A DNA stretch of 45,409 nt, taken from contig JAZSPN010000057.1 of NCBI GenBank assembly GCA_045537495.1, forward strand, positions 1-45,409, read 5' to 3'. This DNA is from UBA1425 sp045537495. GTDB taxonomy: Bacteria > Bacillota > Clostridia > Oscillospirales > Acutalibacteraceae. This document shows positions 24,839-32,358 of this stretch, one piece after another. Below the pieces are notes generated by a model. The model was not told where the DNA came from, searched no databases, and saw nothing but the letters and a program-made list of their open reading frames with translations. Position 1 is the stretch's first letter, and every line of letters starts with the position of its first letter. The position numbers and the translations under genes are program-made.

Positions 24839-26101
24839 TCAGTTTAATTCGGGATGATTCTTTTTGACCGCCTTGAACGCATCCTCTGCAATTTCGATCG
24901 TTCTGTTTATATCTTCTTCGGTGAGTGCCGCATTGATGAAGTGGTTGTGGTGAGATGCAAAGAATACGCCTCTCGATACACATTCGGCTATCCATTCCTG
25001 ATGAAGATAGAGTGAATCGTCGTTTGCTATTCTGAGATAGAAAAGTGCCGGCATACCCGATGTTACAAGATCGAAGCCGTGCTCCTTTCCCGCCATTTTA
25101 AGTCCGTTGATAAGCTTCGATCCGAGTGAATCAAACAGCTGCGGAATCTGAAGCTCCTTCATCTTTTTGACTGTTGCGATACACGCGGCAAACGGCACCG
25201 ATGACAGCCAGTAGCTTCCCGTGATATTCATACCGCTGATGGTATTTTTGAGATGCTCTCTGCCCATAAGCGCCGACATATTGTATCCGTTTGCAAGTGC
25301 CTTGCAGAAGCAGATGAGATCCGCCTTGAAGCCGAAGAAGTGGTCGGATCCCGCAATGTCAAGACGGAAGCCTGCACGTACATCGTCGATGATAAGCTGT
25401 ATGCCCTCGTCGTCGCATATCTTCCTAACCTTTTCCCAGAACATCTTCGTCATGACAACGTTGTCGTGGAAGTTTCCGTGATCGTAAGGCTGTGCTATGA
25501 TTGCGGCAATTTCGCCCTTGTTCTCGTTGACTGTTTTCTGAAGCGCCGGAATATCGTCCCACGGAAGAACGATATTGTTCTGCACCTCTTCGGGAAGTAC
25601 GCCCGCATAGTCGATCTTCGCCTGCCAGGGAGATACTCCGTGATAGTAGCCCTTGAAGAAAATTATCTTCTTTCTGTGAGTGTACGCTCTCGCCGTCATG
25701 ATTGCCATCTGCGTGGTGTCGTTGCCGTTCTTTGCGAAGTAACACCAGTCGGCAGATGCCACCGTGTCAACAAGCATCTCGGCACATTCGACCATGATTT
25801 TGCCCGGAGAGCTTGTGCAGTTGCCAAGCTTTAACTGCGCCATGGCCGCCGCATCGACGTCCGGATCGTTGTAGCCGAGTACGTTGGGACCGTATGCGCA
25901 CATATAGTCGATGTACTTGTTTCCGTCAACATCCCAGAAGTATGTACCCTCTGCTCTTTCGGAGAAGAGAGGCCACTTCTCCACGGGGATAAACAAGCCT
26001 TCGGCAGGCCCCAGATGACCGTAAACACCTGAAGGAACTACTTTTTTTGCCCTTTGAAAAACCTCACGGCTTTTTTCGTGACTGTATTCGGGAAAAGACA
26101 T
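24839..26101 (-). CDS. Class III PLP aminotransferase (glutamate-1-semialdehyde aminomutase-like)
   Basis: A 420-residue fold-type I PLP enzyme. The Schiff-base Lys is Lys267 in ICFCKALANGY; the pyridine-N Asp is Asp239 in LIIDDVRAGFR. SERAEGTYFWDVDGNKYIDY and FAKNGNDTTQMAIMTAR are typical of the GSA-aminomutase branch, where the last motif is usually NSGTEA. No haem genes adjoin, so a role as true HemL is unlikely. It may aminate a keto sugar or ketone made by the neighbouring transketolase, by analogy with aminotransferases in sugar and aminocyclitol pathways; that is inference. AAGGAGG precedes the ATG. The gap to the SCP2-like gene upstream is 12 bases. Confidence 0.85.
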   Translation of the reverse strand: MSFPEYSHEKSREVFQRAKKVVPSGVYGHLGPAEGLFIPVEKWPLFSERAEGTYFWDVDGNKYIDYMCAYGPNVLGYNDPDVDAAAMAQLKLGNCTSSPGKIMVECAEMLVDTVASADWCYFAKNGNDTTQMAIMTARAYTHRKKIIFFKGYYHGVSPWQAKIDYAGVLPEEVQNNIVLPWDDIPALQKTVNENKGEIAAIIAQPYDHGNFHDNVVMTKMFWEKVRKICDDEGIQLIIDDVRAGFRLDIAGSDHFFGFKADLICFCKALANGYNMSALMGREHLKNTISGMNITGSYWLSSVPFAACIATVKKMKELQIPQLFDSLGSKLINGLKMAGKEHGFDLVTSGMPALFYLRIANDDSLYLHQEWIAECVSRGVFFASHHNHFINAALTEEDINRTIEIAEDAFKAVKKNHPELN

Positions 26102-26113
26102 CTGAGCACCTCC

Positions 26114-26872
26114 TTAAGCTAAATACATTGATACTCTGTCGAGTATTCTGTTCATGTTGTCAAGCATCGAAATAAGACCTTTCATCAGAATCGCTCCGTC
26201 ACCGATGCAGGCAAGAGAGTTGACTTTGTCGTTGAAAAGGTCGTTTGCAAGCTCCATGGTTGCAAATTCCATTACGGCACGCGGATTTCCCACGCCCTCT
26301 TTTTCCGTCGTGAGAACATGATCCTTTACGTGAATCACCGACTTCGGACCGTCCTTTATCGCTATGAGAATATCGCCGTCCTCGATGTTGGAAGCGCTGA
26401 AACGGCTGACTTCATCGTGATTTCCGAGCTGCGAAATCGCAACGGAAACGGTATAGAAGGTCAGGACTGTATTAAGAGTGAAAAACTCGGGATCCTCCAG
26501 CGCCTCCTTCGACGGACGCATCACCTCGGTAAGACGGTCGGTGAGTGCCGTGAATTTTTTAAGAAGAAAGCCTATTTTCGTAAAGCCCTTGCTCGGAACG
26601 GGGGTATATGTTCCGTCGATGAGTGCATTGAATTTATCCACCGATGAAAACGGAAGCTTTATGTCGCAATCGTCGCATCCCTCCGTCAGAAGACACTTGC
26701 CGTTTTCGAAGCTGAGCGTCGCCTTGGGGCCGTCCTTGACATCGAATCCGATGGACACGGGCTTCGCCCCTTTAAGTATCTCCTTCGCCTTGCCGTCAAG
26801 CTCACATAAGTTTTCAAGTGTTCCGAGTACCGCAAACATATTAATGTATGCCAATGCTCTTTTATCTACCAC
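26114..26872 (-). CDS. Tandem SCP2-like protein, copy B (operon leader gene)
   Basis: 253 residues, soluble. The first half has the SCP2-like pattern LSFENGKCLLTEG, CDIKLPFSSVDKFNALIDGT. A helical segment with VSVAISQLGNHD follows. The second half repeats the fold (GDILIAIKDGPKSVIHVKDH, MEFATMELANDLFNDK, GDGAILMKGLISML). The GTG at 26872 is the start: a perfect AGGAGG sits seven bases upstream, and an in-frame ATG at 26917 lies between that site and the -10 box region. It is the first gene of the operon. Likely a lipid- or hydrophobic-metabolite-binding carrier or scaffold; no homologue function is known to me. Confidence 0.62.
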   Translation of the reverse strand: MVDKRALAYINMFAVLGTLENLCELDGKAKEILKGAKPVSIGFDVKDGPKATLSFENGKCLLTEGCDDCDIKLPFSSVDKFNALIDGTYTPVPSKGFTKIGFLLKKFTALTDRLTEVMRPSKEALEDPEFFTLNTVLTFYTVSVAISQLGNHDEVSRFSASNIEDGDILIAIKDGPKSVIHVKDHVLTTEKEGVGNPRAVMEFATMELANDLFNDKVNSLACIGDGAILMKGLISMLDNMNRILDRVSMYLA

Positions 26873-26907
26873 TTTTAGACCTCCTATCGTTACAATATTA
26901 CTATCTA

Positions 26908-26936
26908 AATATAGCATAATAACGCTGTCAATTCAA
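26908..26936 (-). promoter_or_regulatory. Promoter of the SCP2/transketolase/aminotransferase operon
   Basis: On the minus strand: TTGAAT (26931-26936), a 17-base spacer ending TGC, and TATATT (26908-26913), an extended -10 promoter. The start codon is 36 bases downstream of the -10 box. Confidence 0.65.
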
Positions 26937-27011
26937 CACTTTTTACAATTTTTTTGCTCAAAAGAACAAACAATTACAGCTTATTAAATAACAAGAGCCG
27001 AATATTTCAAT

Positions 27012-27043
27012 AAAAAACAGCACCCGCTAAAAAGTGAGTGCTG
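27012..27043 (-). terminator. Terminator after the beta-propeller-like gene
   Basis: On the minus strand CAGCACTCAC pairs with GCGGGTGCTG around a short T-rich loop; TTTTTT (27017-27012) follows. One G-T wobble and one mismatch lie near the loop. It separates the upstream gene from the SCP2 operon. Confidence 0.8.
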
Positions 27044-27078
27044 TGTGAAAAGTCCCGTTACGGGCAAAAGTCAATTGT

Positions 27079-27939
27079 TCAATCAGCCGCAAGCTTGTAT
27101 CTTGTAAGATTACAGCTCTTGCGACGTGCACCTCTGTCGAGAACACAGAAAACAGGTTCGCCGTTTTCGTCGGCATAAACCGTTACGCCTTCCGCCTCAA
27201 TCTCTTTGCCGACATTTCTTGTAAACGCCACCTGAACATCGCCGTTTTCAACATCGACACGGTAAATATGCTTGTTGCCGTCTTCCTCGTCACACGACAT
27301 ATAAAGCTTGCCGTCAAACATCTCGGCTCCCTGAACTCTGTCTACCGGCTTCGAAAGAGGAACGGTTTTGACAAGAGTAAAAGTGTCGAGATCGAAAACA
27401 TTGAGAACGGTTGCGTTTGTCCATTCTGCGGTGTAAATATAATTCTTCCCGGCATCCACCGCACACCACGGCACACCCTCCTTGTGAAGCTCATAGGGAA
27501 GAGGATAATACTTGCCGGTATATTTCAGCGTTCCGGCATCGTAGAGAACGATACACGAACGCTCATAATCGGGACCGTCCTCTACGGCGGCATAAACGAT
27601 TCCGTCGTGACAGCTCAGACCGCCTATATGGTCATAGCCCATATCTTCAAGCTCATCGGGAATTGCATTCGTGGTGATACGGAATATCTCACCCGTTTCA
27701 ATATCGGCCTTGCCCAGATTCTTTTTGCCGCTGAAATAGAGATACTCACCGTCATTTGTAACACCCTGCGAAGTCATGTGCTGATCATACAAAACATAGG
27801 TGGTCTTCGAGATAACCTCGGCTCCCACCGGGGCGGGAGTGTCCTTTTCGTCGGCGCCGACAATAAGCAGCATAATTGTCGCTATCAGAGCCACGCATTT
27901 TTTGAAAATAACATAAATCGTACCGAATGTAGCAGTCAT
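27079..27939 (-). CDS. Exported beta-propeller-like protein of unknown function
   Basis: 286 residues. A hydrophobic segment (CVALIATIMLLIVG, about 15-28) suggests a signal anchor. The remainder consists of repeated strands such as GVTNDGEYLYFSGKKNLGKADIETG, GLSCHDGIVYAAVEDG, CAVDAGKNYIYTAEW and GAEMFDGKLYMSCDEEDG. These resemble blades of YncE/NHL or strictosidine-synthase-like propellers. There are no visible catalytic residues. GGGGGAT precedes the ATG by six bases, and the gene has its own consensus promoter and terminator, so it is a single transcription unit. It might bind or hydrolyse an extracellular ligand; this is not demonstrable from the sequence. Confidence 0.6.
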   Translation of the reverse strand: MTATFGTIYVIFKKCVALIATIMLLIVGADEKDTPAPVGAEVISKTTYVLYDQHMTSQGVTNDGEYLYFSGKKNLGKADIETGEIFRITTNAIPDELEDMGYDHIGGLSCHDGIVYAAVEDGPDYERSCIVLYDAGTLKYTGKYYPLPYELHKEGVPWCAVDAGKNYIYTAEWTNATVLNVFDLDTFTLVKTVPLSKPVDRVQGAEMFDGKLYMSCDEEDGNKHIYRVDVENGDVQVAFTRNVGKEIEAEGVTVYADENGEPVFCVLDRGARRKSCNLTRYKLAAD

Positions 27940-27965
27940 AAAAGCATCCCCCGTATTTTTTTACC

Positions 27966-27994
27966 ATTATATACTCAAAACCGAAGCGTGTCAA
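27966..27994 (-). promoter_or_regulatory. Perfect-consensus sigma-A promoter
   Basis: On the minus strand TTGACA (27989-27994), 17 bases, TATAAT (27966-27971), upstream of the beta-propeller-like gene. Both hexamers match consensus exactly, implying strong constitutive transcription unless repressed. Confidence 0.85.
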
Positions 27995-28088
27995 ATTCTC
28001 GGATTCAGGCAGAAGTCACAACTGCATCAGAAATCAAGTTGTATCCGATCCGTTTTTCCGTCGGGGAAATCCGCCGTCAGGATATTCA

Positions 28089-29339
28089 TCACAGAGCTTT
28101 GATTATGTCAATCGTTCCTCTTATCCATTTCATCGCACCGTTCAGACGGTAGCCTCTGAAGCCCGACGATACAAGAATTTCGTTGATTTCATCATCCGTG
28201 ATGTCAAGATTAATGAGCCTTGAAAAATCAGTGCCCTCGTTTGCGATATCGCCGATATAATCGTAATATGTGCCCGAGTAACCGAAATTCGTTGCGTACA
28301 TTCCGATATCTTCAACCGCATTTTCAACGGTTTCTTCGGTGTCCTCATAGAAAAGACTTCTGCCGTTATCGTAAAGCGGATAGAAGCTTTCACCTTCGGA
28401 AGTCACTTTAACCGCCATATTCGAGAGATGTCGGTCATCCTGCCTTGTGATAAAATCAAGCAGAATCATACGGATAAAATCATCCTTGTACTGAGGTCTG
28501 ACAGAAAGCAGATTTTTGTATTCGTCGTCGGAACGCGCACCGTCAAAAAGCCTTCTGAAATGCACGATGTACTCGTTTGAAAAATCATAAAGAAACTCGG
28601 AGAAAACCGTGTTTTTGTCGTGAAGATAAACGGGACAGCACGGAACACCAAGCTTTTTTGCAAGCTTATAAACGGCAATTTCGGATTCAACATCGGTCAC
28701 AAGCGGACTGATTCTCTGCTTATAGATGCCGTATTTACCGTCCATGACACCGTAGCGTTTGATGTTATAGCCCTCGGGGGTATCAACACTGTCCCCGACG
28801 AGATCGATTTTCTGCAAAAAAACAGACTCGAAAACTTCGGTCATGATTTCGTCGAAAGCTTCGTCCTCGCTGTTCGCAATCCAGAGTAAATCCTTGGGGT
28901 GAATACCCCTCGTAACCTTGGCAATTCTCAGAACATCGTAAGCTGAAAGTCCGCATCGGAACAGAATTTTCTCAATATCACGTCTGTCACGGCTTACAAC
29001 TCTCTCCGAAAGAAATCCTGTAAACTGCTCATAAGTCCAGTCGCTCTGCCCGTGAGTATAAAGCTTTACGACCTCGTTATACCCGGGACTGATAAAATGA
29101 ACATTGTAGCTTTTATCAATAAGACCGACTGTGTCATTGCCCCATTTAAGGTAATGCTCCGACAGACCGACGGGATTTTTCATCCTTCCGTCAGTCGGTT
29201 TTTTGGCATCGACGGGGATGCGGTAGGTTTTGCCGACAAGCACCGTCCCTTCAATCTTGCCTTCTCTGCAAAGAGTGCGAACCCGTCTGTCGCTGATATT
29301 CCATTTTTCCGCCGCTTTTGCAGTAGTCATAAAGTCCAT
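28089..29339 (-). CDS. HTH-HipA-like kinase fusion protein
   Basis: 416 residues. Residues 1-45 are an excisionase/MerR-type HTH (TAKAAEKWNISDRRVRTLCREGKI...GKTYRIP). A middle region (about 60-175) is unassigned. Residues about 190-416 match the HipA-like kinase fold: candidate ATP Lys207 in KYGIYKQR, Glu220 region, catalytic DDRHLSN (301-307) and metal Asp324 in LYDNG. HipA kinases are toxins or regulators phosphorylating proteins. Here the DNA-binding part is fused rather than a separate HipB, and no partner gene is adjacent. GGGAGG precedes the ATG; it has its own promoter. Kinase assignment is moderately sure; toxin function is not shown. Confidence 0.72.
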   Translation of the reverse strand: MDFMTTAKAAEKWNISDRRVRTLCREGKIEGTVLVGKTYRIPVDAKKPTDGRMKNPVGLSEHYLKWGNDTVGLIDKSYNVHFISPGYNEVVKLYTHGQSDWTYEQFTGFLSERVVSRDRRDIEKILFRCGLSAYDVLRIAKVTRGIHPKDLLWIANSEDEAFDEIMTEVFESVFLQKIDLVGDSVDTPEGYNIKRYGVMDGKYGIYKQRISPLVTDVESEIAVYKLAKKLGVPCCPVYLHDKNTVFSEFLYDFSNEYIVHFRRLFDGARSDDEYKNLLSVRPQYKDDFIRMILLDFITRQDDRHLSNMAVKVTSEGESFYPLYDNGRSLFYEDTEETVENAVEDIGMYATNFGYSGTYYDYIGDIANEGTDFSRLINLDITDDEINEILVSSGFRGYRLNGAMKWIRGTIDIIKAL

Positions 29340-29358
29340 TTCGTCGCCTCCCGATTGC

Positions 29359-29387
29359 AGTATACCACATTATCGGAATATTATCAA
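29359..29387 (-). promoter_or_regulatory. Promoter of the HTH-HipA-like gene
   Basis: On the minus strand TTGATA (29382-29387), 17 bases ending TGG, TATACT (29359-29364). The start codon lies 20 bases after the -10 box, giving a very short leader. GATAAT occurs in the -35 and again in the spacer (GATAATATTCCGATAATG), a possible site for the HTH domain. Confidence 0.65.
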
Positions 29388-29411
29388 GAGTATTGTTCCG
29401 ACAGACGCGAT

Positions 29412-29441
29412 AAAAAACCCCGAAACCGCATGGTTTCGGGG
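29412..29441 (-). terminator. Terminator of the rplM-rpsI operon
   Basis: CCCCGAAACC (29418-29427) and GGTTTCGGGG (29432-29441) form a perfect ten-base-pair stem with a four-base loop; on the minus strand TTTTTT (29417-29412) follows. It ends the ribosomal protein transcript 26 bases after the rpsI stop. Confidence 0.93.
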
Positions 29442-29467
29442 TGTTGAGCACTTGTAATGTTCTCTGA

Positions 29468-29866
29468 TTATCTCTTGGAGAACTGGGGTGCACGACGAGC
29501 GCCTTTGAGACCGTATTTCTTTCTTTCCTTCATTCTGGGGTCTCTTGTAAGGAAGCCTGCCTTCTTGAGAGTGCCGCGGAGCTCTTCGTTGTACTGAAGA
29601 AGAGCACGGGAAAGACCGTGACGGATTGCGCCTGCCTGGCCTGTAACTCCGCCGCCGCCTACATTACAAACGATGTCGAAGTTGCCTTCTGTGCCTGTAA
29701 GATTGAGAGGCTGACGAACGATGAGCTTGAGTGTATCAAGTCCGAAGTAATCGTCGATATCTCTGCCGTTGATTGTGATTTTGCCTGTTCCTGCATATAC
29801 ACGAACTCTTGCAACTGATTTCTTTCTGCGGCCTGTACCGTAGAAATAAGGATTAGAATCGTACAT
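29468..29866 (-). CDS. rpsI: 30S ribosomal protein S9
   Basis: 132 residues. It has the family-typical YFYGTGRRKKSVARVRVY near the start, GGGVTGQAGAIRHGLSRAL, and the basic C-terminus ending FSKR that reaches the ribosomal P site. It is co-transcribed with rplM (20-base gap), the conserved bacterial pair. A short N-terminal extension (MYDSNP) precedes the usual start. Confidence 0.97.
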   Translation of the reverse strand: MYDSNPYFYGTGRRKKSVARVRVYAGTGKITINGRDIDDYFGLDTLKLIVRQPLNLTGTEGNFDIVCNVGGGGVTGQAGAIRHGLSRALLQYNEELRGTLKKAGFLTRDPRMKERKKYGLKGARRAPQFSKR

Positions 29867-29886
29867 TTATATTGCCTCCCTTTCTC

Positions 29887-30315
29887 TTAAAATTCTCTGA
29901 TTTCGGGCTTCTGAGCAGCCTGCTTGTGCTCTGCACCCTTGTAAACACGAAGACGTGTCATTGCGTTACGGCCGATTGTGTTGTCGGGAAGCATTCCCTT
30001 AACAGCCTTTTCAATGATGAATTCGGGCTTTGTCTGAATAAGAGTACCGTACTTAACCTCTTTGAGGTGTCCGATATAGCCTGTGTGATGATAATACTTC
30101 TTCTGTTCAAGCTTTTTGCCTGTGAGAACAACTTTCTCTGCATTGATAATGATAACGCTGTCACCGCAATCTGCGTGAGGAGCGAATGTGGGCTTATGCT
30201 TGCCGCGAAGAAGTGTTGCAGCTTCTGTAGCTACCTTGCCGAGCGTCTTGCCGGCTGCGTCGAGAACATACCACTTACGGGTAATGTCTGCTGCCTTGGG
30301 CATGTAGGTTGACAT
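29887..30315 (-). CDS. rplM: 50S ribosomal protein L13
   Basis: 142 residues, the standard length. Signatures are WYVLDAAGKTLGKVATEAATLLRGK, HADCGDSVIIINAEKV and the central KYYHHTGYIGHLKE. GGAGG precedes the ATG. It is the first gene of the rplM-rpsI operon, with a strong promoter 34 bases upstream. Confidence 0.97.
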   Translation of the reverse strand: MSTYMPKAADITRKWYVLDAAGKTLGKVATEAATLLRGKHKPTFAPHADCGDSVIIINAEKVVLTGKKLEQKKYYHHTGYIGHLKEVKYGTLIQTKPEFIIEKAVKGMLPDNTIGRNAMTRLRVYKGAEHKQAAQKPEIREF

Positions 30316-30348
30316 AATATTACCTCCGTTATTTTTTCGTGCTCGGAT

Positions 30349-30377
30349 ATAATATCACACATAAAAGCCGTTGTCAA
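30349..30377 (-). promoter_or_regulatory. Promoter of rplM-rpsI
   Basis: On the minus strand TTGACA (30372-30377), 17 bases ending TGA, TATTAT (30349-30354). It is an extended -10, near-consensus promoter, as expected for ribosomal protein genes. Confidence 0.85.
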
Positions 30378-30418
30378 TAAATTTTGCAAAGAAATTTATA
30401 AATTAAATTGAATTCTCG

Positions 30419-30453
30419 TTTTTTCTCTTATTTTCTCATTTTTTCTCTTATTT
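30419..30453. repeat. 15-base T-rich direct repeat upstream of nanA
   Basis: TTTTTTCTCTTATTT occurs at 30419-30433 and 30439-30453, a 20-base period (two helical turns), with TTTCTCA between. It lies between the divergent rplM and nanA promoters, centred about 55 bases before the nanA -35 box. It could be an UP-like or regulator-binding element. Confidence 0.6.
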
Positions 30454-30489
30454 GCTAACGAATGATTTTAAGCTTTTTCCTTTATACTA

Positions 30490-30518
30490 TTGTAAATTAC
30501 CGAAAAAAATGGTAGAAT
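30490..30518 (+). promoter_or_regulatory. Promoter of nanA
   Basis: TTGTAA (30490-30495), a 17-base spacer ending TGG, TAGAAT (30513-30518). The nanA ATG is 30 bases downstream of the -10 box, with AGGAGG between. Confidence 0.6.
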
Positions 30519-30548
30519 CCTTGTATATCAATAATCAGGAGGCCAATT

Positions 30549-31424
30549 ATGTCTAAATTCTCAGGTATTTTTCCCGCTCTTCTCACTCCGTTCGACGATA
30601 ACGGAAAAATCAATTACAGCGCACTTTCCGATCTTATCGAATACGACATTTCAAAAGGTGTCACGGGATTCTATGTCAGCGGAAGCTCCGGCGAAGCTTT
30701 CGTGCTTACTTTCGAAGAGAGAAAAGAGCTCTTCTCCGCCGTTGCAAAAATCTGCAAGGGACGCTGTACTCTCATCGGTCAGGTCGGCTGTATCTCCACC
30801 GAACAGTCGTTGGAGCTTGCGCTTCACTGTGAAAAAGAAGGATACGATGCCGTATCGTCCGTAGCACCCTTCTACTACAAATTCGGCTTCGAGGAAATCA
30901 AAAACTATTACAATACAATAGTCGAAAACACCACTCTTCCCATGCTCATCTACAACATTCCCGCTCTCACGGGTATCGGCTTTACGGCGGAGCAGTTCGA
31001 CTGCTTCCTCGACAACGACCGTTACCTCGGCGTCAAGTTCACGTCAAGCGATTTCTTCACACTTGAACGCATAAGAACGGCTCACCCCGAACGCATCATC
31101 TATAACGGCTACGACGAAATCATGCTCAGCGGTCTTATTGCGGGCGCCGACGGCGGTATCGGCACCACCTACAACTTCATGCCCGAAAAATTCATCGGAA
31201 TTTACAAGCTCTTCAACGAAGGCAAAATCGCCGAAGCCCGCGCCTTGCAGACCGAGGCAAATACCGTAATCGACGCACTCATCAAGGTCGGCGTTCTTCC
31301 CGGAAGCAAGTATCTTCTCGGAAAGCTCGGTATCGGCATGGGTAACTGCCGTCCCCCCTTCAAGACACTTTCGGACGACGACAAAAAGCTTCTCGATTCC
31401 GTTTTCCCTCTCATTTCTGAATAA
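30549..31424 (+). CDS. nanA: N-acetylneuraminate lyase
   Basis: A 291-residue class I aldolase of the DapA/NanA family that splits sialic acid into N-acetylmannosamine and pyruvate. GSSGE (45-49), Tyr135 in LIYNIPALTG and the Schiff-base Lys163 in GVKFTSSDFF fall at nearly the same positions as in E. coli NanA. The KFTSSD and YNGYDE segments point to sialate lyase rather than dihydrodipicolinate synthase. AGGAGG precedes the ATG. The next gene follows by 13 bases. No nanE, nanK or sialate transporter is in the window, so the pathway would have to be completed elsewhere. Confidence 0.88.
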   Translation: MSKFSGIFPALLTPFDDNGKINYSALSDLIEYDISKGVTGFYVSGSSGEAFVLTFEERKELFSAVAKICKGRCTLIGQVGCISTEQSLELALHCEKEGYDAVSSVAPFYYKFGFEEIKNYYNTIVENTTLPMLIYNIPALTGIGFTAEQFDCFLDNDRYLGVKFTSSDFFTLERIRTAHPERIIYNGYDEIMLSGLIAGADGGIGTTYNFMPEKFIGIYKLFNEGKIAEARALQTEANTVIDALIKVGVLPGSKYLLGKLGIGMGNCRPPFKTLSDDDKKLLDSVFPLISE

Positions 31425-31437
31425 ACGGAGGTTTAGC

Positions 31438-32283
31438 ATGAGTTTCATCAATAAAATCATTTCCATGGTTCTCGTTCCCGTGTACATGTGCCCCTTCCTC
31501 CCCTTTATCCATATCGCAAAGATTTTCAATCAGCCGAAGGAGCTCATTTCTTTAAGCGAAAACGGTATCGGAAGCGAAAGTGATCCCGTATTTCTCACCG
31601 CTCACCGAGGTGTTTCCGCCGTTGCCCCCGAAAACAGTCTTCCCTCTTTCGAAGCTGCCGTAAAATACGGCTACTACACGGCGGAGTGCGACATTCATCT
31701 CACCAAGGACAACAAATGGGTTGTCTGCCACAACGACACGGTCGATGCAAGATTCTGCGAATTCGGCAGCATACGCGATTTCACATTTGAAGAAGTCAGA
31801 ACATTCAGCTATAAATCGGGCTCCAACTTCTGGAAATACGAAAACCTCAGAATTCCTTCACTCGACGAATATCTCGACGTCTTCGTCGGCACAAACACAC
31901 GTCCCCAGATTGAAATCAAGGCGGAAACCTATGACATGCTTTACACGGTCGTCGATGCCGTCGTCGCAAAGGGACTCGAAGACAGCGCGATTGTAATTTC
32001 TTTCGACCTCGAACAGCTCAAAAAGATTCATGAGCTTAACAGTAACATTGAGCTGTGGTATCTTATCGACGAAATCACGCCCGAAAACATTGCCGCCGCC
32101 AAGGCAATCGGTGACAACGTATGGCTTTCTCCCAACTTTGAGCGTAACGACAAAAATTCCATTCAGCTTGCCGTTGATGCAGGTATCGGTGTTTCCTTCT
32201 GGACGGTCAACACCGTCGAAGATGCAAGGATGCTCTACGACATGGGCATACGTTACATCGAATCGGATATTCTCTGCAAATAA
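31438..32283 (+). CDS. Glycerophosphodiester phosphodiesterase, membrane-associated
   Basis: A 281-residue GDPD-family TIM barrel that hydrolyses glycerophosphodiesters to glycerol-3-phosphate and an alcohol. The signature LTAHRGVSAVAPENSLPSF is followed by AECDIHLTKD and VVCHNDT (the paired catalytic His and metal-binding Glu/Asp). IEIKAE and the closing VSFWTVNTVEDARML, GIRYIESDI are also typical. A hydrophobic N-terminus (about 5-25) suggests membrane attachment. GGAGG lies before the ATG. It shares the nanA transcript and is followed by a strong terminator. Confidence 0.9.
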   Translation: MSFINKIISMVLVPVYMCPFLPFIHIAKIFNQPKELISLSENGIGSESDPVFLTAHRGVSAVAPENSLPSFEAAVKYGYYTAECDIHLTKDNKWVVCHNDTVDARFCEFGSIRDFTFEEVRTFSYKSGSNFWKYENLRIPSLDEYLDVFVGTNTRPQIEIKAETYDMLYTVVDAVVAKGLEDSAIVISFDLEQLKKIHELNSNIELWYLIDEITPENIAAAKAIGDNVWLSPNFERNDKNSIQLAVDAGIGVSFWTVNTVEDARMLYDMGIRYIESDILCK

Positions 32284-32302
32284 CAGCAAAACCGAACATT
32301 TT

Positions 32303-32345
32303 GAGCGAAGTCGCTTCCTCTTCGGAAATGACTTCGCTCTTTTTT
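32303..32345 (+). terminator. Terminator after the nanA-GDPD operon
   Basis: GAGCGAAGTC (32303-32312) pairs with GACTTCGCTC (32330-32339), a ten-base-pair stem around a 17-base loop with further partial pairing, followed by TTTTTT (32340-32345). It lies between the convergent GDPD and VWA genes. The minus strand lacks a clear T-run. Confidence 0.9.
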
Positions 32346-32358
32346 GCATCACGGCAGG

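Noticed and set aside
26873..26917. ATG 26917 as start of the leading SCP2-like gene
   Set aside because: It lies in the promoter region, upstream of the perfect AGGAGG; the GTG at 26872 is correctly spaced.
26926..26931. TTGACA as -35 box for the SCP2/transketolase operon
   Set aside because: The spacer to TATATT would be only 12 bases; TTGAAT five bases further upstream gives 17.
27268..28152. 294-codon plus-strand frame opposite the propeller-like gene
   Set aside because: It overlaps a gene with a perfect promoter, good ribosome site and terminator on the other strand; its composition is that of antisense translation.
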